Positions 30,231 to 40,975 are shown, counted from the first letter of the stretch. The stretch is DNA of 64,000 bases from Pseudomonas orientalis (GCF_001439815.1 NZ_JYLM01000005.1:310001-374000), one strand, 5' to 3'. The notes: generated by a model not told the origin, from the letters alone. Translations and numbers: made by a program.

Positions 30231-32099
30231 TTAAATCCACAACTTCTTGAAGTCACGTCCGCCAAAGATCAGGTTGACCATTGCGCGGGTCACCAGAATG
30301 GCCGTGAACATCGAGGTAAAGATACCGAGGGACATGGTTACCGCAAAACCTTTGACGGGGCCGGTGCCCATAGCAAAGAGAATCCCGCCGACCAGCAAGG
30401 TGGTCAGGTTGGAGTCGAGAATCGCGGTAAATGCCCGGCCGAAGCCTTCGTTGATTGCACGCTGTACGGTCATGCCCGCGGCGATCTCTTCACGGATCCG
30501 CGAGAAGATCAGCACGTTGGCGTCCACCGCCATACCCATGGTAAGGACGATACCGGCGATACCCGGCAGGGTCAGGGTTGCGCCCAGCAATGACATCAAT
30601 GCCAGCAGCATCACCATGTTGCCCGCCAGGGCCACAGTGGCGATGACGCCGAAGAAGCGGTAGATGGCGATGATGAACAGCGACACGAACAACATGCCCC
30701 ACAGCGCCGCATCGACACCCTTGGTGATGTTGTCGGCACCCAGGCTCGGGCCGATGGTACGTTCTTCAGCGAAGTACATCGGCGCCGCCAAACCACCGGC
30801 ACGCAACAGCAGGGCCAGTTCGGAAGATTCACCCTGACCGTTCAGGCCCGTGATGCGAAATTGCGCACCCAGCGGAGACTGGATGGTCGCCAGGCTGATG
30901 ATCTTCTTCTCTTCCTTGAAGGTCTGTACCGGTACGTCTTTCTCGACGCCGTTGACCATCTGCTTGGTGTAGGTGGTCACCGGGCGCTGTTCGATGAAGA
31001 TCACCGCCATGCTGCGGCCCACGTTGCTGCGCGTGGCGCGGCTCATCAGCTCGCCGCCATGGCCATCCAGACGAATGTTCACTTCAGGCGTACCGTGCTC
31101 GCCGAAACCGGCCTTGGCGTCGGTCACCTGGTCACCGGTGATGATCAAGCCACGCTCGATCAAGGCAGGAGGACGGTTGCCCTCACGGAACTCGAACTCT
31201 TCGGACGTCGCGCGGGTAGCACCCGGCTCAGCCGCGAGGCGGAATTCCAGGTTGGCGGTCTTACCCAGGATACGCTTGGCTTCAGCGGTGTCCTGCACGC
31301 CCGGCAGTTCAACCACGATGCGGTTGGCGCCCTGACGCTGCACGATCGGCTCGGCCACACCCAGCTCGTTGACGCGGTTACGCACCGTGGTCAAGTTCTG
31401 CTTGATGGAATATTCACGGATTTCCGCGATCTTGGCCGGGCTCATCGCCAGACGCAGTACAGCCTGACCGTTGAGGTCGGCCGGTACGATGTCGAAATCG
31501 TTGAAGTTCTTGCGGATCAGCGCACGGGCCTGTTCGCGGGACGCTTCATCAGAGAAGCCCAGCTGGATGGCACCGTTGAGCTGCGGCAGGCTGCGATAAC
31601 GCAGTTTCTCTTTGCGCAGCAGGCTCTTCACATCGCCTTCATAGACTTTCAGGCGTGCGTCGAGGGCCTTGTCCATGTCGACTTCCAGAAGGAAGTGCAC
31701 ACCACCGGACAAGTCCAGACCCAGCTTCATCGGGTGCGCGCCAATGCTGCGCAGCCATTGTGGCGTGGTCTGTGCCAGGTTGAGCGCGACAACGTAGTCG
31801 TCACCCATAGCCTTACGTACAACATCCTTGGCCGGCAATTGGTCTTCTTGCTTGGTCAGGCGCAACAAGCCGCCTTTGGAACCAGCTGCCAAGGTTGCCG
31901 CTTTAACCTGGATGCCCGCGTCGGTGAGCGCTTTGCTCGCACGGTCCAGATCAGCCTGATTGACCTGCAGCGAAGTGCTGGCACCAGAAATCTGGATCGC
32001 CGGGTCATCAGGATAGAGATTGGGAGCGGAATAAATAAAACCGATCGCCAGCACCGCCAGGATCAGTACGTATTTCCACAGAGGGTATTTGTTCAGCAT
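30231..32099 (-). CDS. secD: Protein translocase subunit SecD
   Basis: 622 residues with an N-terminal transmembrane helix (KYVLILAVLAIGFIYSAPNLYPDDPAIQ region), a large periplasmic domain, and the C-terminal membrane domain (MGMAVDANVLIFSRIREEI; GFGRAFTAILDSNLTTLL). LGLDLSGGVHFLLEVD is the family signature. I chose ATG 32099 over the adjacent in-frame GTG at 32102. It lies between yajC and secF. Confidence 0.97.
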   Translation of the reverse strand: MLNKYPLWKYVLILAVLAIGFIYSAPNLYPDDPAIQISGASTSLQVNQADLDRASKALTDAGIQVKAATLAAGSKGGLLRLTKQEDQLPAKDVVRKAMGDDYVVALNLAQTTPQWLRSIGAHPMKLGLDLSGGVHFLLEVDMDKALDARLKVYEGDVKSLLRKEKLRYRSLPQLNGAIQLGFSDEASREQARALIRKNFNDFDIVPADLNGQAVLRLAMSPAKIAEIREYSIKQNLTTVRNRVNELGVAEPIVQRQGANRIVVELPGVQDTAEAKRILGKTANLEFRLAAEPGATRATSEEFEFREGNRPPALIERGLIITGDQVTDAKAGFGEHGTPEVNIRLDGHGGELMSRATRSNVGRSMAVIFIEQRPVTTYTKQMVNGVEKDVPVQTFKEEKKIISLATIQSPLGAQFRITGLNGQGESSELALLLRAGGLAAPMYFAEERTIGPSLGADNITKGVDAALWGMLFVSLFIIAIYRFFGVIATVALAGNMVMLLALMSLLGATLTLPGIAGIVLTMGMAVDANVLIFSRIREEIAAGMTVQRAINEGFGRAFTAILDSNLTTLLVGGILFAMGTGPVKGFAVTMSLGIFTSMFTAILVTRAMVNLIFGGRDFKKLWI

Positions 32100-32162
32100 C
32101 ACGCCGCCCGCTTATAACGCGGGGCGCCTTGCGCGCCCCGTCGATTGGTAAAGGTTGTTACT

Positions 32163-32501
32163 TTAGATCGCTTTGAGCGTGCCTTTTGGCAGCGTGGCGG
32201 CGATGGCGCCCTTCTGGAACTTCATTTCTACGGTGTCGGAGACTTCCAGAACCACGAAAGCATCGGAAACCTTGGTGATCTTGCCGGCGATGCCGCCAGT
32301 GGTCACAACTTCGTCACCTTTTTGCAGGCTGCCCAGCAGGTTCTTCTGCTCTTTGGCGCGCTTGGCCTGTGGACGCCAGATCATCAGATAGAAGATGACC
32401 AGGAAGCCGACCAGGAAAATCCACTCGAAACCACCGCCCATCGGGCCGGCAGCAGCAGGCGCAGCGGCGTCAGCCATGGCGTTAGAGATAAAAAAGCTCA
32501 T
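32163..32501 (-). CDS. yajC: Preprotein translocase subunit YajC
   Basis: A 112-residue single-span inner-membrane protein (helix about 24-42, EWIFLVGFLVIFYLMIW, then RPQAKR) that associates with SecDF. A C-terminal beta-rich cytoplasmic domain carries GDEVVTTGGIAGKI. Standard place between tgt and secD. Confidence 0.96.
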   Translation of the reverse strand: MSFFISNAMADAAAPAAAGPMGGGFEWIFLVGFLVIFYLMIWRPQAKRAKEQKNLLGSLQKGDEVVTTGGIAGKITKVSDAFVVLEVSDTVEMKFQKGAIAATLPKGTLKAI

Positions 32502-32544
32502 TTAGCACTCCAGTTGCAAATAGTGAATCTTAGGGTCGGGAAAC

Positions 32545-34715
<2,171 letters not shown>

Positions 34716-34823
34716 GATGGGGTTCGTCTAGCAGGGCCGGGAAGTCTAGCGGAAATAGTTAAAATTGACCATGAAACGTGATTGACCAACGGTAATCTCA
34801 TCTCTATACTTCGCCGCCATTGA

Positions 34824-34908
34824 GCCCTGATGGCGGAATTGGTAGACGCGGCGGATTCAAAATCCGTTTTCGAAAGAAGTGGGAGTTCGATTCTCCCTCG
34901 GGGCACCA
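34824..34908 (+). tRNA. tRNA-Leu (anticodon CAA)
   Basis: Acceptor stem GCCCTGA pairs with TCGGGGC and CCA is encoded. The anticodon stem GCGGA/TCCGT closes the loop TTCAAAA, giving anticodon CAA (reads UUG). The long variable arm is that of a class II tRNA, and the T arm has GGGAG TTCGATT CTCCC. tRNA-Leu genes are frequent integration sites; here the accessory region begins immediately downstream, but I find no second copy of the tRNA 3' end inside the window. Confidence 0.95.
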
Positions 34909-34912
34909 TCTT

Positions 34913-34946
34913 AAAAAAAGACCTTGAAATTCAAGGTCTTTTTTTT
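34913..34946 (+). terminator. Terminator after tRNA-Leu
   Basis: AAAAAAAGACCTTGAA and TTCAAGGTCTTTTTTTT form a perfect palindrome 4 bases after the tRNA. A very similar stem (GACCTTG/CAAGGTC) recurs at 51811 before the second DUF3077 module. Confidence 0.92.
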
Positions 34947-35014
34947 CGTCTGTAGAAAAGTGGCAGTCAGCTGACTCACCTTCACCGCACACCATCAACC
35001 TGAAACACGCTCCA

Positions 35015-35040
35015 AATGTGGGAGCTGGCTTGCCTGCGAT
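35015..35040. repeat. Solo REP, left module
   Basis: ATGTGGGAGCTGGCTTGCCTGCGAT, a REP variant also present at 51878. It marks the left edge of a segment repeated in direct orientation 16,863 bases further on. Confidence 0.75.
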
Positions 35041-35072
35041 TGCGCCAGCCCCAACACCCTCAAACCACCTGC

Positions 35073-35381
35073 CTACACCCCAACCGAATCCCCCTCCTCC
35101 GTCACCCCATTCGGCAACATCCCATTCGCCAAATCATCCACCACCGCCTTCGCCATCTCCCCCAAATAATGTGCTGCCCAGGCATAGCGATCCGCGCTGT
35201 TATCCATTGCTGCATCCAATGCCAGCATTTTTGAACAGTGGAGAAGCTCGGAGGCATGTTCCAGAGCATCGCGGATAGGGACGCCGGAATTGACGCGGAA
35301 TAGGCGGTGGAGGTTGGGCTGTTTGCCGCAGGTGGAAAAGGTGATGACGCCGAGGGTTTTGTTGAGGGGTGGGTTGATCAT
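35073..35381 (-). CDS. DUF3077 domain protein, copy 1
   Basis: A 102-residue soluble protein of the Pseudomonas-restricted DUF3077 family (recognised by recall: LFRVNSGVPIRDALEHASELLHCSKMLALDAAMD, WAAHYLGEMAKAVVDDL). No catalytic motif is evident; it is mainly helical. It begins with an ATGA overlap on the stop codon of a 24-codon ORF, so its translation is probably coupled to that ORF. A second copy at 51936 is almost identical. Function unknown; the structured leader upstream suggests RNA-level control. Confidence 0.8.
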   Translation of the reverse strand: MINPPLNKTLGVITFSTCGKQPNLHRLFRVNSGVPIRDALEHASELLHCSKMLALDAAMDNSADRYAWAAHYLGEMAKAVVDDLANGMLPNGVTEEGDSVGV

Positions 35382-35452
35382 TGGGCACCTCCCTGGTTGG
35401 TGGAGGTATGGGTTGCGGGATTGCGAGGGTATGACTGATCAGAAACGCTCAT
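35378..35452 (-). CDS. 24-residue upstream ORF coupled to DUF3077, copy 1
   Basis: MSVSDQSYPRNPATHTSTNQ then GGAQ, with AGGAGC 8 bases before the ATG and stop overlapping the DUF3077 start. The counterpart at 52241 keeps 16 of 24 residues (MSVS..SYPRN.ATHT....GGA) at exactly the same length, which supports real translation. In this copy the frame also extends upstream to 35635 without a stop; in copy 2 it does not. Confidence 0.6.
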   Translation of the reverse strand: MSVSDQSYPRNPATHTSTNQGGAQ

Positions 35453-35463
35453 GGACTTAGCTC

Positions 35464-35673
35464 CTAATGTCGAGAAGCTGCCACATTCGTTATCAGGCGA
35501 AAGGGTGGCAGCTGTGCGCAGGCTGATAAACCGGGACAATAGGAACCCGGCAGGCCCGAAGGCCTCCCGCGCACAGCCGCCATAACATGGTTGTGCGGAC
35601 GCAAAAAAAGCGTCGGCATGGTGCTGGAGACGCATGAGCGCCTATTGTTCCACGGGTTATCAGGCCCGGTCAC
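35464..35673 (-). ncRNA. C4-like antisense/structured leader with Ash/Icd-like ORF, copy 1
   Basis: Three segments interact. On the minus strand, CCTGATAA is displayed in a CGGG/CCCG hairpin loop (35650-35670) and again in the loop of an AGCTGCCAC/GTGGCAGCT hairpin (35476-35513). Between them TTTATCAG (about 35523-35532) is complementary to both. A second complementarity is ACAATAGG (35641-35649 side) with CCTATTGT (35536-35544). Two spaced complementary blocks match the architecture of the phage P1/P7 C4 antisense RNA. The region also encodes a short ORF with MAAVRGRPSGLPGSYCPG, which resembles Ash/Icd-like phage proteins from memory. Confidence 0.55.
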
Positions 35674-35806
35674 TGAATTTGCAGCGACGGTGGGAAGGTA
35701 GCTCAGAAGCGTGCGGGGCAGAAAGTCAGTATCTGTCGCGAAAAATTTCCGTGTAATACGATTAGTTCGATCAACTAGGAAAAAACCCGTCGTTTCTCAC
35801 TGCCCA

Positions 35807-37519
35807 TTAAATAATGTCAAAACTTGGACGAGGAGAATCTAGTTGTAAATAAACAAATCGTGGTTTTTTTCTAAGAGCATTTACACTATATACCTTTACA
35901 AGCCTGAATTTATCCACATCATAAGTAATCCCATCAACAAGACAAGCATCAGCTACTGTAGGATTATGAATACGGAGAGAAGCATAGTTTTTCTTCAACC
36001 ATCCGCGAGTAAGTTTTTTTAGAATTTTTTCATGACCTACAACACTCCCCTTAGGAAAAAAAGCTACAACATTCAAAAGGAACCCAAAAATAAGAGCGCT
36101 TTTATAGTTCGGAAATTTACTCATATTCTCCATCTCATCATATAGAAGTCGTCGCAGTTTATACTGCACTATCTTTCCAGCCGACCCACTAAACTTATAG
36201 CCTGCCAGCTCTCCCCAAACTGCGTTGTATTGAACCATCCAGCATAACGTTGCTGGAGATTTAATTTTGGCTGCATTTAAAATCACGGCAAAAGCCAACC
36301 TCGCCACTTCGTCATAAATGGTTTCCCCTTGCCTTAAACTGGAAGTTTTCATTGGCAAAAACTCGGGCACTCCTTTTTCATCAAGAATTCGGACAGTGTC
36401 GCTTATGAAATCAACCACAATCCGCAGCTTCTCTTGCTCACATTCGCCTCTTATGTATTTTTCGGCACCATTAATTTGGTATAGACCTGATACCGCCTCC
36501 CCAATATGGCGCAACGCCTCTGAAAGAGCAGATGACTGCCCCCAGAAATCTTTGTGTACTTTATCTTCGAATACCATTAAAACGATTCGAGAGTAAACCT
36601 CCCATTTATACGCCTCCCACTTCCACTGCCCTAGGGGGTCAGGATTCAAAAGCGTTCCTACGCCATCAACTAATGCAGAGTCAGAAAACATAGCTTGACT
36701 GAGAGGTTTATGGTAACCCAATAGTCCAGACTCATAACCATTACCTTCGTGATACAAAAATGAATCTTTATTTGCTATTGCTTCAAATACAATATTCTTA
36801 GCAAACGCTTCTACTTGAACGCCATATTTCTTTTGCTTTCCTATTTCCTCAAAAAAAGACAATGCGGTACCCGGAGCAGATTGGACTATAGCTCTGCAGA
36901 ACTTCTTATCAGCAATCAGCAATAGCAAGATATCCGCATAAGCTTCCTCCGGCTTTTTTTGTATTGTTTTTTCTGGTTTACCCCCATATTTGTTAAAATT
37001 CGTGGCATAAGTGATAAGATTTTTAGCTGAGAACGAAAGCTCATCCGAAATCACGGACAACTCCGCTACCGAGCCTTTGAGTATAACTCTGTAAAGTGCA
37101 CTAGCATAATGCCTTGCATTTTTTCGGGAGAAAACCGGTGGTTTTATGAAAGCATACCAAGCCCAAGATAAAAATGTGGCTATATACACGCCGCCTAAAA
37201 TTGCCTGCCAGAAAGGCGGCGACAAAATACTTCCTTTAATAACGTACCACCCCTCTGCACGCCAAAGATCAGTTAAAAGTGTCAATATACCGACTACCGC
37301 TACGATATAGAAAGTTATTATACGAAGGGGCCAAGGCGCAGCAGCGATACGAAAACGATATAAAACATCGGCAGTGGTCCAAGCGAGTACCATTAATGCA
37401 AGCCCGGCAAGAAATTCAGACAGCCCAAAAATCTTTGGCCCATTTGGATCCAATGAAAAAAAGCACACAAACCCGTAACAAATTTCGTTAGACAACTTCC
37501 CTTCCTCCTGTGACTGCAT
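35807..37519 (-). CDS. Unknown membrane protein with three N-terminal helices
   Basis: A 570-residue protein I do not recognise. Three transmembrane segments are predicted by eye (about 35-54 LAGLALMVLAWTTADVLYRF, 66-85 IITFYIVAVVGILTLLTDLW, 105-124 AILGGVYIATFLSWAWYAF), followed by about 440 cytoplasmic, mostly helical residues without a known catalytic motif. The coding region is AT-rich compared with core genes, indicating recent transfer. It lies 76 bp downstream of and in the same orientation as the HEPN-motif protein, probably one operon. A membrane partner beside a candidate RNase is a common layout in abortive-infection systems, but this is inference. Confidence 0.7.
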   Translation of the reverse strand: MQSQEEGKLSNEICYGFVCFFSLDPNGPKIFGLSEFLAGLALMVLAWTTADVLYRFRIAAAPWPLRIITFYIVAVVGILTLLTDLWRAEGWYVIKGSILSPPFWQAILGGVYIATFLSWAWYAFIKPPVFSRKNARHYASALYRVILKGSVAELSVISDELSFSAKNLITYATNFNKYGGKPEKTIQKKPEEAYADILLLLIADKKFCRAIVQSAPGTALSFFEEIGKQKKYGVQVEAFAKNIVFEAIANKDSFLYHEGNGYESGLLGYHKPLSQAMFSDSALVDGVGTLLNPDPLGQWKWEAYKWEVYSRIVLMVFEDKVHKDFWGQSSALSEALRHIGEAVSGLYQINGAEKYIRGECEQEKLRIVVDFISDTVRILDEKGVPEFLPMKTSSLRQGETIYDEVARLAFAVILNAAKIKSPATLCWMVQYNAVWGELAGYKFSGSAGKIVQYKLRRLLYDEMENMSKFPNYKSALIFGFLLNVVAFFPKGSVVGHEKILKKLTRGWLKKNYASLRIHNPTVADACLVDGITYDVDKFRLVKVYSVNALRKKPRFVYLQLDSPRPSFDII

Positions 37520-37595
37520 AAATAGGGAACCTTCATCACTTGAGCAAAATCAACGCCCTCTAAAGGTAAACCCCGTTTTTCTTTTGACAGCTATC

Positions 37596-38681
37596 TCATT
37601 CCTTCGTAACTTTCAGGTTTATTGGCGTGACGATGGGAACTTCGGGCGCAAAAGGAGATATATGAGAAACTGAACTACATAAAGCGCCGAGCTGCTGCAT
37701 AGATATATGAGCATATTCAAGTGCATCCCTCGACGATTCCATATCCTCAATAAAATTAAGGCCTCGCGCAAAATTCAAGTTCGGATCATCAAAGTATTGT
37801 CCCGTCGTGCGACTGCTCTTTATCTCAGCGGGCTTTAAGGGGATCGGTAATTGTATAGCAGGCAATAGCTCCCCCTGAAACTCAATAGTCTTTGTGAAAG
37901 CCAAAAGAGTTTTTGCTGCATTTGCCAAAGGTGCGACATGTACGACTAAATCGCGATATGCACCTAGCTCATAGAGCCAATTGTCAGGCAGAGATGAAGC
38001 CCTGAGCTCTTTGCCTGCTTTATCATGAGGTGGATTAGAGCGCCAAAATTTTAATAGGCCGCTTAAAGCGGTAATTTTTGGAGCAGAAGGGTCCTTCTTT
38101 CTTATAATCGCCTCCGAATAAAATTCACAGAGATAATCTCTGAGGGTGCAGCCGTCGACCAGAAATGACTGTAGGGCCAAGTAGCACAAAGAGGTGTGAC
38201 CATCAAGAAAGCGCTCATTAGCTTTAAATGTTTTAGAGAACAGACGCCCATTTAATTGATCAGAGTATGCTTCAGATAACTGTCGAAGCCTCCACTCACA
38301 AGCTTTTATCTGATGGGAAATACGAGAAGCCATATCGTAAAAAACCCCACTTCTTTGTAAGAATGCGGTGTTTGCTATAAAGGACCAATCATGCCCTTGA
38401 TCCGTACAAAGCCACGTTGGAGAGCCTGCTGTATTGAGACACCTCCACTCTGGCGGAGAGAAGCTCTTCGCCTGATCCTCCGTATGAAAAAAATCACATC
38501 CAATAATCTGAAAGCCTAGGCGCTTTACATCACCATAAAAACTGCCATAGCTTTTGATATTCAAGCTTGCGATCTTCCCACTCATTGCACTGGGTCGAAG
38601 ATCTGCTTTTTGATCCATTCCATTTAGAACACGCCCACCACCATATAAGTGCAGCTCTCTCAATACTGGGTACCAATCCAT
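37596..38681 (-). CDS. Unknown protein with a HEPN-type RDLVVH motif
   Basis: A 361-residue soluble protein. Residues 243-248 read RDLVVH within YELGAYRDLVVHVAPLA, an R-x4-H motif of the kind that forms the active site of HEPN ribonucleases; the preceding region (about 120-235) is helical. The N-terminal 110 residues show a Cys/His-containing stretch (GCDFFHTED, WLCTDQGHDW). No homologue is recognised with certainty. First gene of a two-gene AT-rich unit with the membrane protein downstream. Its ATG is at 38681, with no strong ribosome-binding site seen. Confidence 0.6.
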   Translation of the reverse strand: MDWYPVLRELHLYGGGRVLNGMDQKADLRPSAMSGKIASLNIKSYGSFYGDVKRLGFQIIGCDFFHTEDQAKSFSPPEWRCLNTAGSPTWLCTDQGHDWSFIANTAFLQRSGVFYDMASRISHQIKACEWRLRQLSEAYSDQLNGRLFSKTFKANERFLDGHTSLCYLALQSFLVDGCTLRDYLCEFYSEAIIRKKDPSAPKITALSGLLKFWRSNPPHDKAGKELRASSLPDNWLYELGAYRDLVVHVAPLANAAKTLLAFTKTIEFQGELLPAIQLPIPLKPAEIKSSRTTGQYFDDPNLNFARGLNFIEDMESSRDALEYAHISMQQLGALCSSVSHISPFAPEVPIVTPINLKVTKE

Positions 38682-39002
38682 ACTGTGGCTCCTTGCTTAG
38701 GTTAGGCGCACACCAAATGAAGTTTAAGATATTTACGCCTTAGCCACTAAGCCAGATAATAGCGATCAACTCAATAAAATTAGATCTTACAGCGTCATTA
38801 TTGGATGTTTCGCACCCTCTAAAACTCTCAAAAAGTGATCTCCGTAATCACTGGGCTAGCCTGCGGCCCTTTTTCGTACAACCGTTACGCCGGTTTTATT
38901 GCTGAAATTTGTTCAATCGGACAAGCAACCCCGCCACCGTGGCAGTCCTATGCCCTTCCAGCTACGCTGCCCGTGTAAATCATCAATCATGGACGCCCCC
39001 AG
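38682..39002. other. Divergent intergenic region of the HEPN and NucS-like genes
   Basis: 321 bp without a gene. It holds AGTGAT/ATCACT (38834-38852) directly followed by GGGC/GCCC plus TTTTT (38853-38874), a terminator-like hairpin pointing to the plus strand but with nothing to terminate upstream, so possibly a relic of a lost gene. It must also contain the promoters of both flanking units. Confidence 0.4.
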
Positions 39003-39722
39003 ATGCAGCCACCCAAGAAATACTCTGTCGTTTTGGTCGGTTTGGATGGTGAGCCCACTCTCTATCCGATGAAAGAATGGTGCCGTCAGAATCCCAATGA
39101 AGCACCACCTATCGATCCAAACACAAACTCTCAGCAGCTTCGTCGTGCATTCACTCGCATGGGCTGGGTCACTGAGGAAACTGAAACACAGGTTCTTGTC
39201 CTGCATCCCGGCACACCTAAAACCGCTATCCAAACTATCGAGGACGACGACCTGGCTCTTGAAGACCAAGACACGCCCGACTCAGACCGAGAGACGGTTT
39301 TTGAACTGGAATGGCAGCTACGCGACTTCATATCTCACAACATCGAATCACTGAAACTGGAAGGCAAATCCCTTCGCCTCTACGTCGATTCTCAAGGTCG
39401 TGATGGAGTTGAATACCCTACTGGCGTGGGTCCAGTCGACATTCTCGCATTGGATTCAGATGACTCGTTCGTGATCTTCGAATTGAAACGCGGACGTGTG
39501 GCAGACCGTGCTATCGGTCAGATCAGCCGCTACATGGGCTGGATCAAGAAGAATCTTGCGCAAGGGAAGACGGTGAAGGGTGTCATTGTTGCGAAATCCA
39601 TCAGTTCAAACCTACGTCACGCTATCGTGGCAGTGCCGAATGTCTCGCTTTTTGAGTATGAAGTAGCATTCAGCCTGAACCAAATCTTCGAAGCGGATGG
39701 GCCAGGGTCAGAACGTGAGTAG
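39003..39722 (+). CDS. NucS/EndoMS-like PD-(D/E)XK endonuclease
   Basis: A 239-residue protein whose C-terminal half (about 100-235) matches the nuclease domain of NucS/DUF91: VDILAL (D146), FELKRG (E160, K162) and GQISRYMGWI (Q173), the D-E-x-K ... Q signature. The N-terminal 70 residues form a separate small domain in place of the usual NucS N-terminal region. NucS proteins cut branched or mismatched DNA; stand-alone variants in accessory islands may serve in defence. It precedes a GIY-YIG nuclease gene in the same direction. GC content is intermediate. Confidence 0.85.
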   Translation: MQPPKKYSVVLVGLDGEPTLYPMKEWCRQNPNEAPPIDPNTNSQQLRRAFTRMGWVTEETETQVLVLHPGTPKTAIQTIEDDDLALEDQDTPDSDRETVFELEWQLRDFISHNIESLKLEGKSLRLYVDSQGRDGVEYPTGVGPVDILALDSDDSFVIFELKRGRVADRAIGQISRYMGWIKKNLAQGKTVKGVIVAKSISSNLRHAIVAVPNVSLFEYEVAFSLNQIFEADGPGSERE

Positions 39723-39857
39723 TTTCAAACCGCTTTGCCTATCTCGACGTACTTCATCACGTACACGTACCAACCATTCCTGAACCTTCCTCGAAGCCCT
39801 ACGCGATTCGAGCAAATCCTTGACGGTTGCCTTCCACAAACTCACCAGAGCCACCTC

Positions 39858-40682
39858 ATGCTGATTCAGCTTCTAACCAGCCTCCTCCCCTCTCTCAAAG
39901 TCCCAAACACGAAGGTGCATCTCGCCCAGCACAACGGACTTGAACATCCAATGGACGTGTACCTGGCAGGGAATTTTGACGAGTGGCAATCGTGGCAGTC
40001 TCGACGCAATTTTGAGTGTGAGTATGTGATCGGTCTGGTCGAACTACCGGGCACGAAGAAATGGCTTCTGGCAGGCGTGTACGACTCTTTGAAGCTCAAT
40101 GACACGAAGGCCAAGAAGGAGAATCGGGACTTCGTTTACGACTACCGCCGTGTACCTGAGTTTGCCGAACTGGAAGGACGCTTGATCCTCGACTACACAA
40201 AGCCCCGAGGCAATTACCTTTGGCTGGATACCTGCCTCAGAAGCATGGTCGTGTCCTCCATTCTGGAAAAACCACTGACGGTTGGCAGGTTCCCCGGTTT
40301 CAAGGAAGTGGACGTGTCCCACGCTGAGTTGAAAATCATCGTCAACCAAGCCTTGGAATCCTGGCAGACAGCCCTGTCCAGCGTGGCGGGCGTCTACCTG
40401 ATTTCTGACCGCACGAAGGATGAAGAACAGCTTTATGTCGGCTCAGCGACCGGTACGGGCGGCCTATGGGATCGATGGTCGAACTACGCTAATAGCGGGC
40501 ATGGTGGAAACGTTCGAATCAGAAATCTGCATACGAAGCGCGGCAAGGATTTCGCGGAGAATTTCAGGTTCAGCATCCTTGAAATCGCAGACAAGCACAC
40601 CGGCAAGGAAGAAATGATGCTGAAGGAAATCCGCTGGAAACGCCGTTTGCTGACTCGCGATAGCGGTTTGAACGGAAACTGA
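39858..40682 (+). CDS. GIY-YIG nuclease family protein
   Basis: About 274 residues from the ATG at 39858; an in-frame TTG at 39735 would add 41 residues. The C-terminal domain (about 170-270) has the GIY-YIG features: GVYLIS, QLYVGSA, GLWDRWSNY with the conserved arginine, and a later glutamate-rich helix (KEEMMLKEIRWKRRL). The N-terminal 170 residues (VHLAQHNGLEHPMDVYL, FDEWQSWQS) form a second domain that probably recognises the target. It follows the NucS-like gene by 135 bp, and the pair looks like a two-nuclease cassette. Confidence 0.8.
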   Translation: MLIQLLTSLLPSLKVPNTKVHLAQHNGLEHPMDVYLAGNFDEWQSWQSRRNFECEYVIGLVELPGTKKWLLAGVYDSLKLNDTKAKKENRDFVYDYRRVPEFAELEGRLILDYTKPRGNYLWLDTCLRSMVVSSILEKPLTVGRFPGFKEVDVSHAELKIIVNQALESWQTALSSVAGVYLISDRTKDEEQLYVGSATGTGGLWDRWSNYANSGHGGNVRIRNLHTKRGKDFAENFRFSILEIADKHTGKEEMMLKEIRWKRRLLTRDSGLNGN

Positions 40683-40723
40683 CTCTCATTAGCGCAATAC
40701 CGAAAGGCGGGGCTGCCGTGACT

Positions 40724-40969
40724 GCAATGCTCACCAGTCGAAGGCTTTTCACTTCCATTACACCAGCGAAACCGCAAGCGTCAATCGCTACGGACCGGCC
40801 CATATCAACGACTATTTCCATCCATACGCGTCGAACCTGTCGGTATACCTGCATCGCTTATCCACGCAGACCTTCAGGAACCCCCCCAGCGGCAGTTGCG
40901 GCTGGTTCAATTGAATTCGTAACTACCCGACCGCATCGTACAACAATAATTTTTTTGGCCTACATATAA
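40724..40969 (+). CDS. Doubtful small ORF (81 residues)
   Basis: MLTSRRLFTSITPAKPQASI ... ending RTTIIFLAYI, rich in Thr, Arg, Pro and Ile. It vaguely recalls short hypothetical proteins annotated in many Pseudomonas genomes. A second frame in the same stretch (HINDYFHPYASNLSVYLHRL ... GWFN stop) is also open, so this may be a gene remnant. No domain, no clear ribosome-binding site. Otherwise the 293-bp gap between the GIY-YIG gene and the Lrp gene holds nothing recognisable. Confidence 0.25.
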   Translation, partial: AMLTSRRLFTSITPAKPQASIATDRPISTTISIHTRRTCRYTCIAYPRRPSGTPPAAVAAGSIEFVTTRPHRTTIIFLAYI

Positions 40970-40975
40970 GATTAT

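Noticed and set aside
30861..32117. 418-codon plus-strand ORF opposite secD
   Set aside because: Antisense shadow; secD motifs are unambiguous.
34824..34908. tRNA-Leu as attL of an integrated island
   Set aside because: No integrase gene and no second copy of the tRNA 3' end were found in the window; only the direct module repeat is supported.
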